Source: an uncultured Fibrobacter sp. (GTDB lineage: Bacteria; Fibrobacterota; Fibrobacteria; Fibrobacterales; Fibrobacteraceae). From it: a stretch of 64,000 nt of DNA. The position numbers and the translations under genes are program-made. The stretch covers positions 1 through 64,000 of the forward strand of contig NZ_ONDD01000014.1 in assembly GCF_900316465.1 (NCBI RefSeq). The letters are read 5' to 3'. Shown here piece after piece: positions 15,732 through 23,504 of this stretch; position 1 is the first letter of the stretch; every line of letters begins with the position of its first letter. The notes beneath the pieces are model-generated. The model was not told where the DNA came from. It saw nothing but the letters and a program-made list of their open reading frames with translations, and did not search any database.

Positions 15732-17564
15732 ATGGATACATCTAAAATCAGAAACGTCGCCATTATCGCCCACGTTGACCACGGTAAGACTACCCTGGTG
15801 GACCAGCTCCTCAAGCAGTGCGGAACCTTCCACGAAAACGAAGAAGTGAACGAACGCGTGATGGATAGCGACAACCTGGAACGCGAACGCGGCATCACCA
15901 TCCTCTCCAAGAACACGAGCGTCATGTACAAGGGCTATCGCGTGAACATCGTCGATACCCCGGGGCACGCCGACTTCGGTGGCCAGGTGGAACGCGTGCT
16001 CGGCACGGTGGACGGCGTGATTCTGGTGGTGGACGCCTTCGAAGGCCCCATGGCTCAGACCCGCTTCGTGACCCAGAAGGCCCTTGAAATGGGACTTATT
16101 CCTATCGTGGTCGTGAACAAGATCGACCGTGACGGTTGTAACCCGCACGGCGCCCTCGACAAGGTGTTCGACCTGTTCTGCGAACTCGACGCCAACGAAC
16201 AGCAGCTCGACTTCGACAAGGTGTTCGGTTCTGGCCGTAAGGGCATCTGCAAGGCCGAAATGGAAGACCCCGATGGCGACTTCCACATTTTGATGGACAA
16301 GATTATCGAACGTATTCCGGCCCCGAAGGGCGATCCGAATGCAGAACCGCTTCTGCAGATTGCCTCCCTCGAATACTCGGGCTTCCTTGGCCGCTTGGCC
16401 GTGGGCCGCGTGCAGCAGGGTACCTTCAAGCCGAACATGACCGTTGCCCAGGCTATGACCGACGGGAAGGTCAAGAACATCCGTATCCAGAAGATTCTGC
16501 GCTACGAAGGCCTGACTCCGCAGCCGATCGAAGAAGCCGGTCCGGGCGACATCATCTTGATCGCCGGTCTCGACAACTTCGACATCGGTGATACGCTCTC
16601 TTCTACGAACAATCCGGTGCACCTCCCGCGCATCCACATTGACCCGCCGACCATTTCTATGCTCTTCACCGTGAACACCTCGCCCTTGGCCGGTAAGTAC
16701 GGTGGAAAGTTCATGACGGGTAACCAGCTCCAGGAACGTCTGGAACGCGCCCACATGGCCGACCCCGCCCTCTTGGTCGAAAAGGTCGATGGCGCTTCTA
16801 CCTTCAAGGTGTCTGGCCGTGGTATTCTCCACTTGACCATCCTCGTCGAAAACATGCGTCGTGAACTTTATGAATTCACCATCGGTTCTCCCCAGGTGAT
16901 CTTCAAGAACGACGAAAACGGCAAGCTCCTGGAACCGATCGAAGAATTCAAGGTCGAAGTGCCGAGCGAATTCAGCGGCGCCTGCATTCAGGAAATCAAC
17001 ACCCGTAAGGGCGAAATGGTCAACATGACCACCGACGAAAACGACCGCGTCACTCTCGAATACCTCGTTCCGAGCCGTGGCCTTATCGGTATCCGTCCGA
17101 AGCTCCTTTCCCTCTCCAAGGGTTACGCCATCAGCCAGTCCATCTTCAAGGACTACGAACCGTACAAGGGCGAAATTCCGGCCCGCGTGAACGGCGTGCT
17201 CATCGCAAAGGAACCGGGCGAAGCAGCAAGCTATGCTCTTTCCAACTTAGAAGACCGCGGTTACCTCATCATCGGACCGGGTGCCGAAGTTTATCCGGGC
17301 ATGATCGTGGGTGAACACAACCGCGACGTCGACATTATCGTGAACGTGACCAAGGGTAAGCACCTTACCAACATGCGTTCCAAGTCTGCCGACGACATGA
17401 TTCAACTGACTCCGTACCGCCGCCTGACTTTGGAAGAATGCGTCACCTTCATCAACGAAGACGAATGCATCGAAGTCACGCCGGAAGTGCTGCGCCTCCG
17501 CAAGACCGAGCTCGACCCGATCAAGCGCAAGCAGCTCTCCAAGCGCCCGGCCGAAGAGGATTAA
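15732..17564 (+). CDS. typA: Ribosome-associated GTPase TypA/BipA
   Basis: A 610-residue translational GTPase. The P-loop NVAIIAHVDHGKTTLVDQLL, the G2/switch region ERERGITILSKN, DTPGHADFGGQVERV, and the NKID base-recognition motif (VVVNKIDRDG) define the G domain. The C-terminal half has the TypA-specific EYLVPSRGLIGIRPKL segment. TypA binds the ribosome and supports assembly and stress growth. It is monocistronic, with a promoter element upstream and a strong terminator right after the stop. Length is normal. Confidence 0.96.
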   Translation: MDTSKIRNVAIIAHVDHGKTTLVDQLLKQCGTFHENEEVNERVMDSDNLERERGITILSKNTSVMYKGYRVNIVDTPGHADFGGQVERVLGTVDGVILVVDAFEGPMAQTRFVTQKALEMGLIPIVVVNKIDRDGCNPHGALDKVFDLFCELDANEQQLDFDKVFGSGRKGICKAEMEDPDGDFHILMDKIIERIPAPKGDPNAEPLLQIASLEYSGFLGRLAVGRVQQGTFKPNMTVAQAMTDGKVKNIRIQKILRYEGLTPQPIEEAGPGDIILIAGLDNFDIGDTLSSTNNPVHLPRIHIDPPTISMLFTVNTSPLAGKYGGKFMTGNQLQERLERAHMADPALLVEKVDGASTFKVSGRGILHLTILVENMRRELYEFTIGSPQVIFKNDENGKLLEPIEEFKVEVPSEFSGACIQEINTRKGEMVNMTTDENDRVTLEYLVPSRGLIGIRPKLLSLSKGYAISQSIFKDYEPYKGEIPARVNGVLIAKEPGEAASYALSNLEDRGYLIIGPGAEVYPGMIVGEHNRDVDIIVNVTKGKHLTNMRSKSADDMIQLTPYRRLTLEECVTFINEDECIEVTPEVLRLRKTELDPIKRKQLSKRPAEED

Positions 17565-17587
17565 TACTTACTTCATAAAAAATTTAA

Positions 17588-17611
17588 GGCACTCAACCGA
17601 GTGCCTTTTTT
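17588..17611 (+). terminator. Intrinsic terminator of typA
   Basis: GGCACTC (17588-17594) pairs with GAGTGCC (17599-17605), loop AACC, followed by a run of six T. Confidence 0.92.
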
Positions 17612-17639
17612 GTTTTTATAAAGGGGGAAGCATCCCCCT
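17612..17639 (-). terminator. Possible terminator on the thiD side
   Basis: On the minus strand GGGGG and CCCCC (17623-17627 with 17634-17638) form a tight hairpin followed by CTTTATAAAAA. It would end transcription from the thiD operon, about 360 bp after the thiD stop. Confidence 0.45.
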
Positions 17640-17994
17640 AATTACAGCCCCGACTCAGCCGGGTCTTCCATTACCCTCACTGCGGGGACACCCCGCAACG
17701 CCCCGATAGCTGGCAGCTCACGGCTCCAGAGATATACGAAACTTGAAACCTCCGTTTTTTAGTTGAGTTATGCTCTATGAGTATGAGCTCGTCTCGCTCA
17801 CATGGATTCGGCCTTCGGCCTCTAATGTTCGCTCAACGACTCATCTTCTTCCGCCTTAGGGCAACACTTCCACTGTCTTGCCGCACCCGATGCAGCACCA
17901 CCTATGGATATCCCCAAAGTCAATTACTTTAAGGCAACAACTAGGAAAAGCGTTAGCTTTTCCCAATCCGTGAGGCACCTTAAAAGAATCTCGC
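17640..17994. other. 355-bp non-coding region with many small inverted repeats
   Basis: No credible reading frame on either strand. Visible hairpins include GCGGGG/CCCCGC (17682-17696), GGCC-TTC-GGCC (near 17810-17820), a larger arm pair GTTGAG/CTCAAC (about 17763 and 17824-17830) enclosing GCTC/GAGC stems, and GGAAAAGC/GCTTTTCC (17943-17962). It could be a structured RNA or an array of degenerate repeats. I cannot assign it to a known RNA family. Confidence 0.4.
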
Positions 17995-18738
17995 CTACAC
18001 CAAGAACCCGAGGCGGCCTTCGCCGGTTTTGAGGTATTCGTTCATGTACTGCTTGGCGATTTCGCAGGCGGTAGGCACATCTTTGCCGAGCGCCACGTTC
18101 GCAAGGATTGCAGAGCTGAGCACGCAGCCGGTGCCGTGCTTGCCTTTGCCGGGGAGTCTCGGGCTGATAAACTTGAACTGTTCTTCGTTATACCACAAGG
18201 TATCGATCGATTCCTTGCCGCGGGCATGGCCACCCTTCAGGAGTACGGCAAAGTCGCGACCCATCTTGATTTGTCCGCGGGATTCAGCAAGGCCCAAGCC
18301 CAGGTACGCAAATTCATCTTGGTTCGGCGTCACCAAGTCAATGGACTTCATAATCGGCAAGAATTTTTCGGCATCACGCATAAAGTGGAACCCTGCGCTC
18401 GCGCTTGCAATCGGATCCCACACGATGAAGGCGTCCGGAGACTTTTCGCGGACAAATTCCACAATGCGCTTCAAGGTGCGAGCCTTTTCCACAAGGCCGA
18501 TTTTCACGAACTTGAACTTATGTTTTTTAAAAAGCGTTTCCAGCTGCGCCTCGATGCGATCCCAGATAACCCAGCCGGGCGCCACGAATTCTTCTTCGTT
18601 CTGCTGTGTAAGCGCCGTACAGACAGCCTGGCCGTACACGCCAAAATGCGCCATTGTCTTGATGTCAGACACAAAGCCTGCACCCGCCGAGCCGTCAAAG
18701 CCAGCCACTGTCAAAGCGTGAACCAGTTTTTCACCCAT
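17995..18738 (-). CDS. thiD: Hydroxymethylpyrimidine/phosphomethylpyrimidine kinase
   Basis: A 247-residue ThiD-type kinase of the ribokinase fold, which phosphorylates HMP and HMP-phosphate in thiamine synthesis. The N-terminal motif GFDGSAGAGFVSDIKTM corresponds to the usual GSDxSGGAGxxADxK substrate site, with small changes, and VYGQAVCTALTQQNE follows. The C-terminal KGKHGTGCVLSSAI contains the catalytic GTGC anion hole. No other thiamine gene is nearby. AAGGATAGGG precedes the ATG. It is the last gene after the MgtC-family gene, 13 bp downstream. Confidence 0.88.
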   Translation of the reverse strand: MGEKLVHALTVAGFDGSAGAGFVSDIKTMAHFGVYGQAVCTALTQQNEEEFVAPGWVIWDRIEAQLETLFKKHKFKFVKIGLVEKARTLKRIVEFVREKSPDAFIVWDPIASASAGFHFMRDAEKFLPIMKSIDLVTPNQDEFAYLGLGLAESRGQIKMGRDFAVLLKGGHARGKESIDTLWYNEEQFKFISPRLPGKGKHGTGCVLSSAILANVALGKDVPTACEIAKQYMNEYLKTGEGRLGFLV

Positions 18739-18751
18739 ACCCTATCCTTTT

Positions 18752-20059
18752 TTATAAGACCGCGTAATACCCAATCAGGCCAGCCGTTACCAAGCAAATC
18801 AGGATTACAGCAGGCAAAATCGGACGACGCATCGCCTTTGCACCCAAGAAAATCACCATGCCACCCTTTGTGATTGTATTGGCGAGGCTAGCAAACAACA
18901 ACGCCAGCACCAATTCACGAACCGGGAGCCCGGCTTTCAAGTTCATATCAATTACCGAGAACGCCACCGCATCCATTTCGGCGGCGCCTCCCAAAAAACT
19001 ACAGGCCAACAGCGCGCCGGCGCCCAAATACACGCGTGCCGCATTGGCGATAAACATCACGCAGGTAAAAATCACGCCAAACTTAATCGCCGGCAAAAGC
19101 TTGAACGGGTTCGAAAAGTCCGAAGACTTTTGCTTGTGATCGCGGAACTCGCGAATCTTGAGGAACAGTGCATACCCAAGCGCAGGCACCACGGGCAACA
19201 ACAGCGGCAACGCAAGCGGTTTCGCAAGTGCACCACTCAGGAAAATGCAAATCAGGTATAGGCGCACATACATCACCGCCCAGCTCAGCACAATGCCAAG
19301 CGTAAAGTCCGACGCGTAATCCTCATTTTCTCGGCTGCGCCCGGCCAAATTCAAGGTCAAAGCCGTACTGCTGGCAAGGCCACCCAGCAAACCCGTAAGC
19401 CAAATGCCTTTGCCCGGGCCCACAAGCTTAATGAGCACATAGCCCACAAAACCGATACCGCTGATAAAAACGACAAAAAGCCAAATCGTGTGCGGGTTCA
19501 AGACTTCAAGCCCCGCAGGGCCGTAAGCCTGGTTCGGCAAGAACGGTAAAATCAAAGCCGAAATCACCGCAAACTTGACCGTCGCCAAAATATCTTCTTT
19601 CGAAAGTTTTTGCGCAAAAGTATGCAACTGCTCCTTCGCCGAAAGCACCCAGAGAATCACTACCACAATCACGCAAGATTCTAGCAAGCGCCCGTACCAG
19701 CAAATGCCTCCGAGCAGGTACACAATCACAACCGCGACGCTTGTGGTAATGCCATCGCCACCGGGCAAATGACCCGCAATAGAATCATCTTGCTTACGGT
19801 GACCAATCGCAAAAGACACATGCATAGCCATCAAAAGCATGCCCACGACAACAAATCCGGTAATAAAAGGCGCTACGCCACCCATCTGGTCCGAAAGGAG
19901 TGCTGCCATGGCACCCGCCAACCCCACAAGGGTAAACGTACGAACACCGGCCGGATGCCTATCCGACTGGTCATAATAAGTGTGCTCGCGCTGCAGGCCA
20001 ATAATCAGGCCAATGCCAATCGCAGCCGCCAAACGATAAAACACGTTAAAGTCAAGCAT
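18752..20059 (-). CDS. MgtC/SapB-DUF4010 family membrane protein
   Basis: A 435-residue membrane protein with about 11-12 helices. The first 150 residues are the MgtC/SapB domain: AAAIGIGLIIGLQREHTYY, then AGVRTFTLVGLAGAMAALLS, and DGITTSVAVVIVYLLGG. The remainder is the DUF4010 domain (for example GLASSTALTLNLAGRSRE and FLGGAAEMDAVAFSV). MgtC relatives are linked to magnesium homeostasis and envelope stress, but the DUF4010 fusion has no settled function. A 22-bp perfect palindrome touches the start codon, and no clear ribosome binding site is seen. Confidence 0.85.
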   Translation of the reverse strand: MLDFNVFYRLAAAIGIGLIIGLQREHTYYDQSDRHPAGVRTFTLVGLAGAMAALLSDQMGGVAPFITGFVVVGMLLMAMHVSFAIGHRKQDDSIAGHLPGGDGITTSVAVVIVYLLGGICWYGRLLESCVIVVVILWVLSAKEQLHTFAQKLSKEDILATVKFAVISALILPFLPNQAYGPAGLEVLNPHTIWLFVVFISGIGFVGYVLIKLVGPGKGIWLTGLLGGLASSTALTLNLAGRSRENEDYASDFTLGIVLSWAVMYVRLYLICIFLSGALAKPLALPLLLPVVPALGYALFLKIREFRDHKQKSSDFSNPFKLLPAIKFGVIFTCVMFIANAARVYLGAGALLACSFLGGAAEMDAVAFSVIDMNLKAGLPVRELVLALLFASLANTITKGGMVIFLGAKAMRRPILPAVILICLVTAGLIGYYAVL

Positions 20060-20081
20060 GTCTTTAATATATATTAAAGAC
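20060..20081. promoter_or_regulatory. 22-bp perfect palindrome abutting the MgtC-family start codon
   Basis: GTCTTTAATAT is followed at once by its reverse complement ATATTAAAGAC, eleven bases per arm. The palindrome ends at 20060, directly before the ATG at 20059. A TTGATT element lies upstream, with a TATATA -10-like hexamer inside the palindrome about 18 bases away, so the site could be an operator over the promoter. Confidence 0.6.
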
Positions 20082-20129
20082 TCGTAACGGGAATCAACCT
20101 ATTTGTGAAAATAAGCAAAAAAGTGAGAT

Positions 20130-21845
20130 TTACAGCCTTGCGAGTTTTGACTTCATCTTCGCCTTCATGGCGTACATGCGTTCGTCAGACAGGTGGTAAA
20201 CCTTTTCGGCATCGATATGGGTTTCTTCGGCCATGCTAAAGCCGTTCTTCAAGAATTCATGCTTGTAAGCCACGCCGTAGGCCACTTCGAGTGAAATCGG
20301 CAAGCCTTCGCTACGTTCTTTCTGCAAGTCGGTCATCTTCTTGACAGCATCGTTCACGTCGGCCACGTGTTCGCTGCGCACAATCGCCAAGAATTCGTCG
20401 CCACCCACGCGAATAGCGGTACCCACCCCCGCAAAAGCCTCATTGAAAAGGCCTGCAAAGATTTTAATGAGTTTATCGCCTTCGTTATGGCCATACTTGT
20501 CGTTCACAGCCTTCAGGCCATTCATATCGATACTCACAAAAGCGTAGTCGCCAAAGCTCTTGTCCAAAATATCAAAAATCTGCTGGCACTTGGCACGGTT
20601 ATAAAGCCCCGTCAAGGCATCCAGATAGGCCATCGTAGCGAGCGCCCCCTTTTCGGCGCGGTCTTCTAAAATGTAGACCAAGTAAACGACATAGCTCTGA
20701 ACTAGCGAGAATACAAAGCCAAGCGTACCCAACGGAATCCAGGACGATTCCAGCAAAGGGTTGTCGATTGCGAGATGGCGGGCAAAATTATAGCGAAGCA
20801 TGTCCGCTATCACCATCACCACAAAGAACAAGACGCCGCGAGAAAGAATCTTTCCGGACTCGTCCATTTTTTTGTTGTAGAGAATGCCGGAATAGACAAA
20901 GTATACCAATCCGGCAAAAACGACCGCATGGAAAAACACCAGCATTTGCGGGTAGAACAGCAATCCAGTAAAATGAAGAACCGAAGAGACAGCCAAGTAA
21001 GCGACCTCGTAGGCCACCAGGAACTTCATGACCCAAGTCTTGGCTTGGCTGAGACGCGTCTTCTGCATGTTCCAAAGCAACAGCGTAAACGGGATCGGCG
21101 CAAAATAAAGGCAGATATATTCAAGTGTCGTATTGAACGTCAAATTGTATGACACTACCTGGATCAGTTTCGTATAGCACATGGTCCAGGTGCCAAACGT
21201 AAACGACAAGAGCCCAATCATCAACAGGCGGAAATAATTGACACCGTAAATGCGCATGACGGCGCCCACCATAACGGCAAGCAACCCAAAAAGAATCAGG
21301 AATATTCCGATGACAAGCGCAAAAATATGGCGCGAGGAATAATCGCTCACGGAGTATTCTTCGGGCAAAAGTTCATATTTCGAGAAGGTGATTTTCCGGT
21401 TGTCTATTTTTTCGACCAGCACAACCTTCAAGCTTTGATGTTCGCCATGGTTCAAGTGGACATAATGGTAACCGCATCCCGGAAACATGCGATCTTTACC
21501 ATACTCATAAACGCTTTTGCCGTTTTCAAAAACCTCGACAGCGCTATGCACCGTCCGGAATCTGAAAATCGGGTGCGAAAGCGGGTTCGCAGAAATCCTG
21601 CCTTCCAGGATCAACGAATCACCACTCATGAGTTTTTCGGGGAACGTATAGTTCACCAAGGACTCTACCCCGGTCTTTTCGCCCTTGTATGTAACGGTCC
21701 AACCTTTATCCAGGCGGACACTTTGCGGAGCGACGCCGTTGTAACGAACGGCAATCAAAAAGACGACAAACAGCAAGATCAAAACGACAGTCGAAACTGA
21801 CGTGACCCAAAGATATTGCTTATGAATTCTATCCGGTTCTACCAA
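20130..21845 (-). CDS. Membrane diguanylate cyclase (GGDEF) with 7TM-type sensor
   Basis: This 571-residue protein starts with TTG at 21845, directly after the folA stop, with GGGAG upstream. One helix (residues about 13-33) is followed by a beta-rich periplasmic domain to about 170, then about seven helices to about 385, which resembles the 7TMR-DISM sensor layout. The C-terminal GGDEF domain begins YLDALTGLYNRAKCQ and contains the intact active site RVGGDEFLAIV near residue 480. It should make cyclic di-GMP. A PilZ protein at 46-47 kb is a possible reader. I see no clear inhibitory RxxD site five residues before the motif. Confidence 0.88.
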   Translation of the reverse strand: MVEPDRIHKQYLWVTSVSTVVLILLFVVFLIAVRYNGVAPQSVRLDKGWTVTYKGEKTGVESLVNYTFPEKLMSGDSLILEGRISANPLSHPIFRFRTVHSAVEVFENGKSVYEYGKDRMFPGCGYHYVHLNHGEHQSLKVVLVEKIDNRKITFSKYELLPEEYSVSDYSSRHIFALVIGIFLILFGLLAVMVGAVMRIYGVNYFRLLMIGLLSFTFGTWTMCYTKLIQVVSYNLTFNTTLEYICLYFAPIPFTLLLWNMQKTRLSQAKTWVMKFLVAYEVAYLAVSSVLHFTGLLFYPQMLVFFHAVVFAGLVYFVYSGILYNKKMDESGKILSRGVLFFVVMVIADMLRYNFARHLAIDNPLLESSWIPLGTLGFVFSLVQSYVVYLVYILEDRAEKGALATMAYLDALTGLYNRAKCQQIFDILDKSFGDYAFVSIDMNGLKAVNDKYGHNEGDKLIKIFAGLFNEAFAGVGTAIRVGGDEFLAIVRSEHVADVNDAVKKMTDLQKERSEGLPISLEVAYGVAYKHEFLKNGFSMAEETHIDAEKVYHLSDERMYAMKAKMKSKLARL

Positions 21846-22331
21846 TTAACGCTCCCACACCTCGAACACTGTCGGGTAATCGTTCTTTTCGTCGGCTTCG
21901 AATTTTTCTTCGCTTACCTTGTGCCAGCCATCGCCCCATTCAGGGAACAAGACGTCGCCATCGACGTCAGCAAGCACGCGCGTCACATACAGTTTTTGCA
22001 CCAGGGGCATGGCTTCGCGGTAAACGGCCGCGCCGCCAATAATAAAACATTCTGTTTCGTGGGCGGCGCGAGCAGATTCTATAGCCTGAGAAAGATTGCC
22101 GCAGACAACGCAGCCCGGAGCTTCAAAAGCCGGGTTACGTGTGAGCACGTAATTCGTGCGGTTCGGGAGTGGACGTCCGATATCGTCGTAATTCTTGCGG
22201 CCAAGCACAATCGAATGCCCGGTCGTAATCGCCTTGAAACGCTTGAGGTCGGCGGACAAATGCCAAGGCAAGTGCCCGTCACGCCCAATCACGTTATTCT
22301 GAGAAATCGCGACAATTGCAGAAATCAACAT
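21846..22331 (-). CDS. folA: Dihydrofolate reductase
   Basis: A 161-residue enzyme that reduces dihydrofolate with NADPH. Family markers are ISAIVAISQNNVIGRDGHLP at the N-terminus, PWHLSADLKRFKAITTG, VLGRKNYDDIG and the later IIGGAAVYREAMP. Length is typical. It lies 20 bp after thyA, and together they regenerate tetrahydrofolate used in dTMP synthesis. AAGGGGAGG precedes the ATG. The next gene (GGDEF) begins directly at its stop. Confidence 0.95.
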   Translation of the reverse strand: MLISAIVAISQNNVIGRDGHLPWHLSADLKRFKAITTGHSIVLGRKNYDDIGRPLPNRTNYVLTRNPAFEAPGCVVCGNLSQAIESARAAHETECFIIGGAAVYREAMPLVQKLYVTRVLADVDGDVLFPEWGDGWHKVSEEKFEADEKNDYPTVFEVWER

Positions 22332-22351
22332 ATCTTTGTCCTCCCCTTTGA

Positions 22352-23164
22352 TTACACCGCGATCGGCGCCTTAATAGTCGGCCACGGGTCGTAATCAACC
22401 AGTTCAAAATCTTCAAACTTGAATTCGAAAAGGTCCTTGACAGCCGGATTCAGCTTCATGGTCGGCAACTTGCGTGGCGTACGCGTCAGTTGTTCACGGG
22501 CCTGTTCAAAATGGTTCGAATACAGGTGCGTATCACCCAGCGTATGAATGAATTCACCCGGTTCATAGTCGCAGACCTGCGCAAGCATCAAGGTCAACAG
22601 CGCATAAGACGCAATGTTGAACGGCACCCCGAGGAATGTGTCGGCACTGCGCTGGTACAGCTGGCAACTGAGCTTACGCTTGCCAGAGGCGCCAACACCG
22701 CCCACATAGAACTGGAACAGACAGTGGCAAGGCGGCAAAGCCATCTTGTCGACTTCGGCCACGTTCCAGGCGCACACTAGGTGGCGGCGGGAATCGGGAT
22801 TGTTCTTGAGACTATTCACCAAGTTCTTGATTTGGTCGATGTGTCCACCATCGGGGGTCGGCCAGCTGCGCCACTGGTGTCCATAGACCGGACCCAGGTC
22901 GCCATTTTCGTCGGCCCATTCGTCCCAAATGGTCACCTTGTTATCGTGCAAATACTTGATATTCGTATCGCCCTTCAAGAACCACAACAATTCGTGAATA
23001 ATAGAGCGCAAATGCAGTTTCTTGGTCGTGAGGCACGGGAATCCTTTAGAAAGGTCATAACGGCACTGACGGCCAAAAACGGAGCGCGTTCCTGTACCCG
23101 TACGGTCAGAACGATCCACCCCGTTTTCCAAAATATCCTTGAGCAGGTCTAAATATTGTTGCAT
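22352..23164 (-). CDS. thyA: Thymidylate synthase
   Basis: A 270-residue ThyA, which methylates dUMP to dTMP using methylene-tetrahydrofolate. The N-terminal RSDRTGTGTRSVFG binds phosphate, and the nucleophile lies in MALPPCHCLFQFYV (first cysteine). SYALLTLMLAQV and GDTHLYSNHFEQ follow in the normal order. Length is close to the E. coli enzyme. It pairs with folA downstream. A small gene of unknown function lies 19 bp upstream. Confidence 0.96.
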   Translation of the reverse strand: MQQYLDLLKDILENGVDRSDRTGTGTRSVFGRQCRYDLSKGFPCLTTKKLHLRSIIHELLWFLKGDTNIKYLHDNKVTIWDEWADENGDLGPVYGHQWRSWPTPDGGHIDQIKNLVNSLKNNPDSRRHLVCAWNVAEVDKMALPPCHCLFQFYVGGVGASGKRKLSCQLYQRSADTFLGVPFNIASYALLTLMLAQVCDYEPGEFIHTLGDTHLYSNHFEQAREQLTRTPRKLPTMKLNPAVKDLFEFKFEDFELVDYDPWPTIKAPIAV

Positions 23165-23183
23165 ATAGCCAATTTAATAAAAG

Positions 23184-23423
23184 TTATTCCCCAAAAATTT
23201 CGACGCGCTTGTACTGCTTCACCTTTTTGTCTTCGGTGACCGATTTTTCGCGTAAAAGGGCATTAACGGCCTGCAAAATGAGGTCCTGGGTATGCTTGGG
23301 CACGGGCTTTTTGCCGAGGCGCGCCTTCTGCACCATCTTGTGATTCAAATTGGCCGGGAGCATTTCCACGAGGTCGTGATTGGAGGCTTCCAGGGACTGC
23401 AAAATTTCGTCGAGTTTAGTCAT
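23184..23423 (-). CDS. Small hypothetical protein
   Basis: A 79-residue basic, mostly helical protein from the ATG at 23423. It contains KMVQKARLGKKPVPKHTQDL followed by ILQAVNALLREK, which could be a nucleic-acid-binding or helix-turn-helix-like segment, but I recognise no family. GAAGAT lies upstream as a weak ribosome binding site. It probably leads the thyA-folA-GGDEF transcript, being 19 bp ahead of thyA. Confidence 0.6.
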   Translation of the reverse strand: MTKLDEILQSLEASNHDLVEMLPANLNHKMVQKARLGKKPVPKHTQDLILQAVNALLREKSVTEDKKVKQYKRVEIFGE

Positions 23424-23453
23424 AATCAAATCTTCTTTTCATAAAATATAAAA

Positions 23454-23480
23454 AACCTCGACCCACAAAGGGCCGAGGTT
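23454..23480 (-). terminator. Terminator of the OmpA/TSP3 gene
   Basis: AACCTCG (23454-23460) pairs with CGAGGTT (23474-23480), and a T-rich tail follows on the minus strand. Confidence 0.75.
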
Positions 23481-23504
23481 CTTGGTTAATGATTTACAGA
23501 CCGA

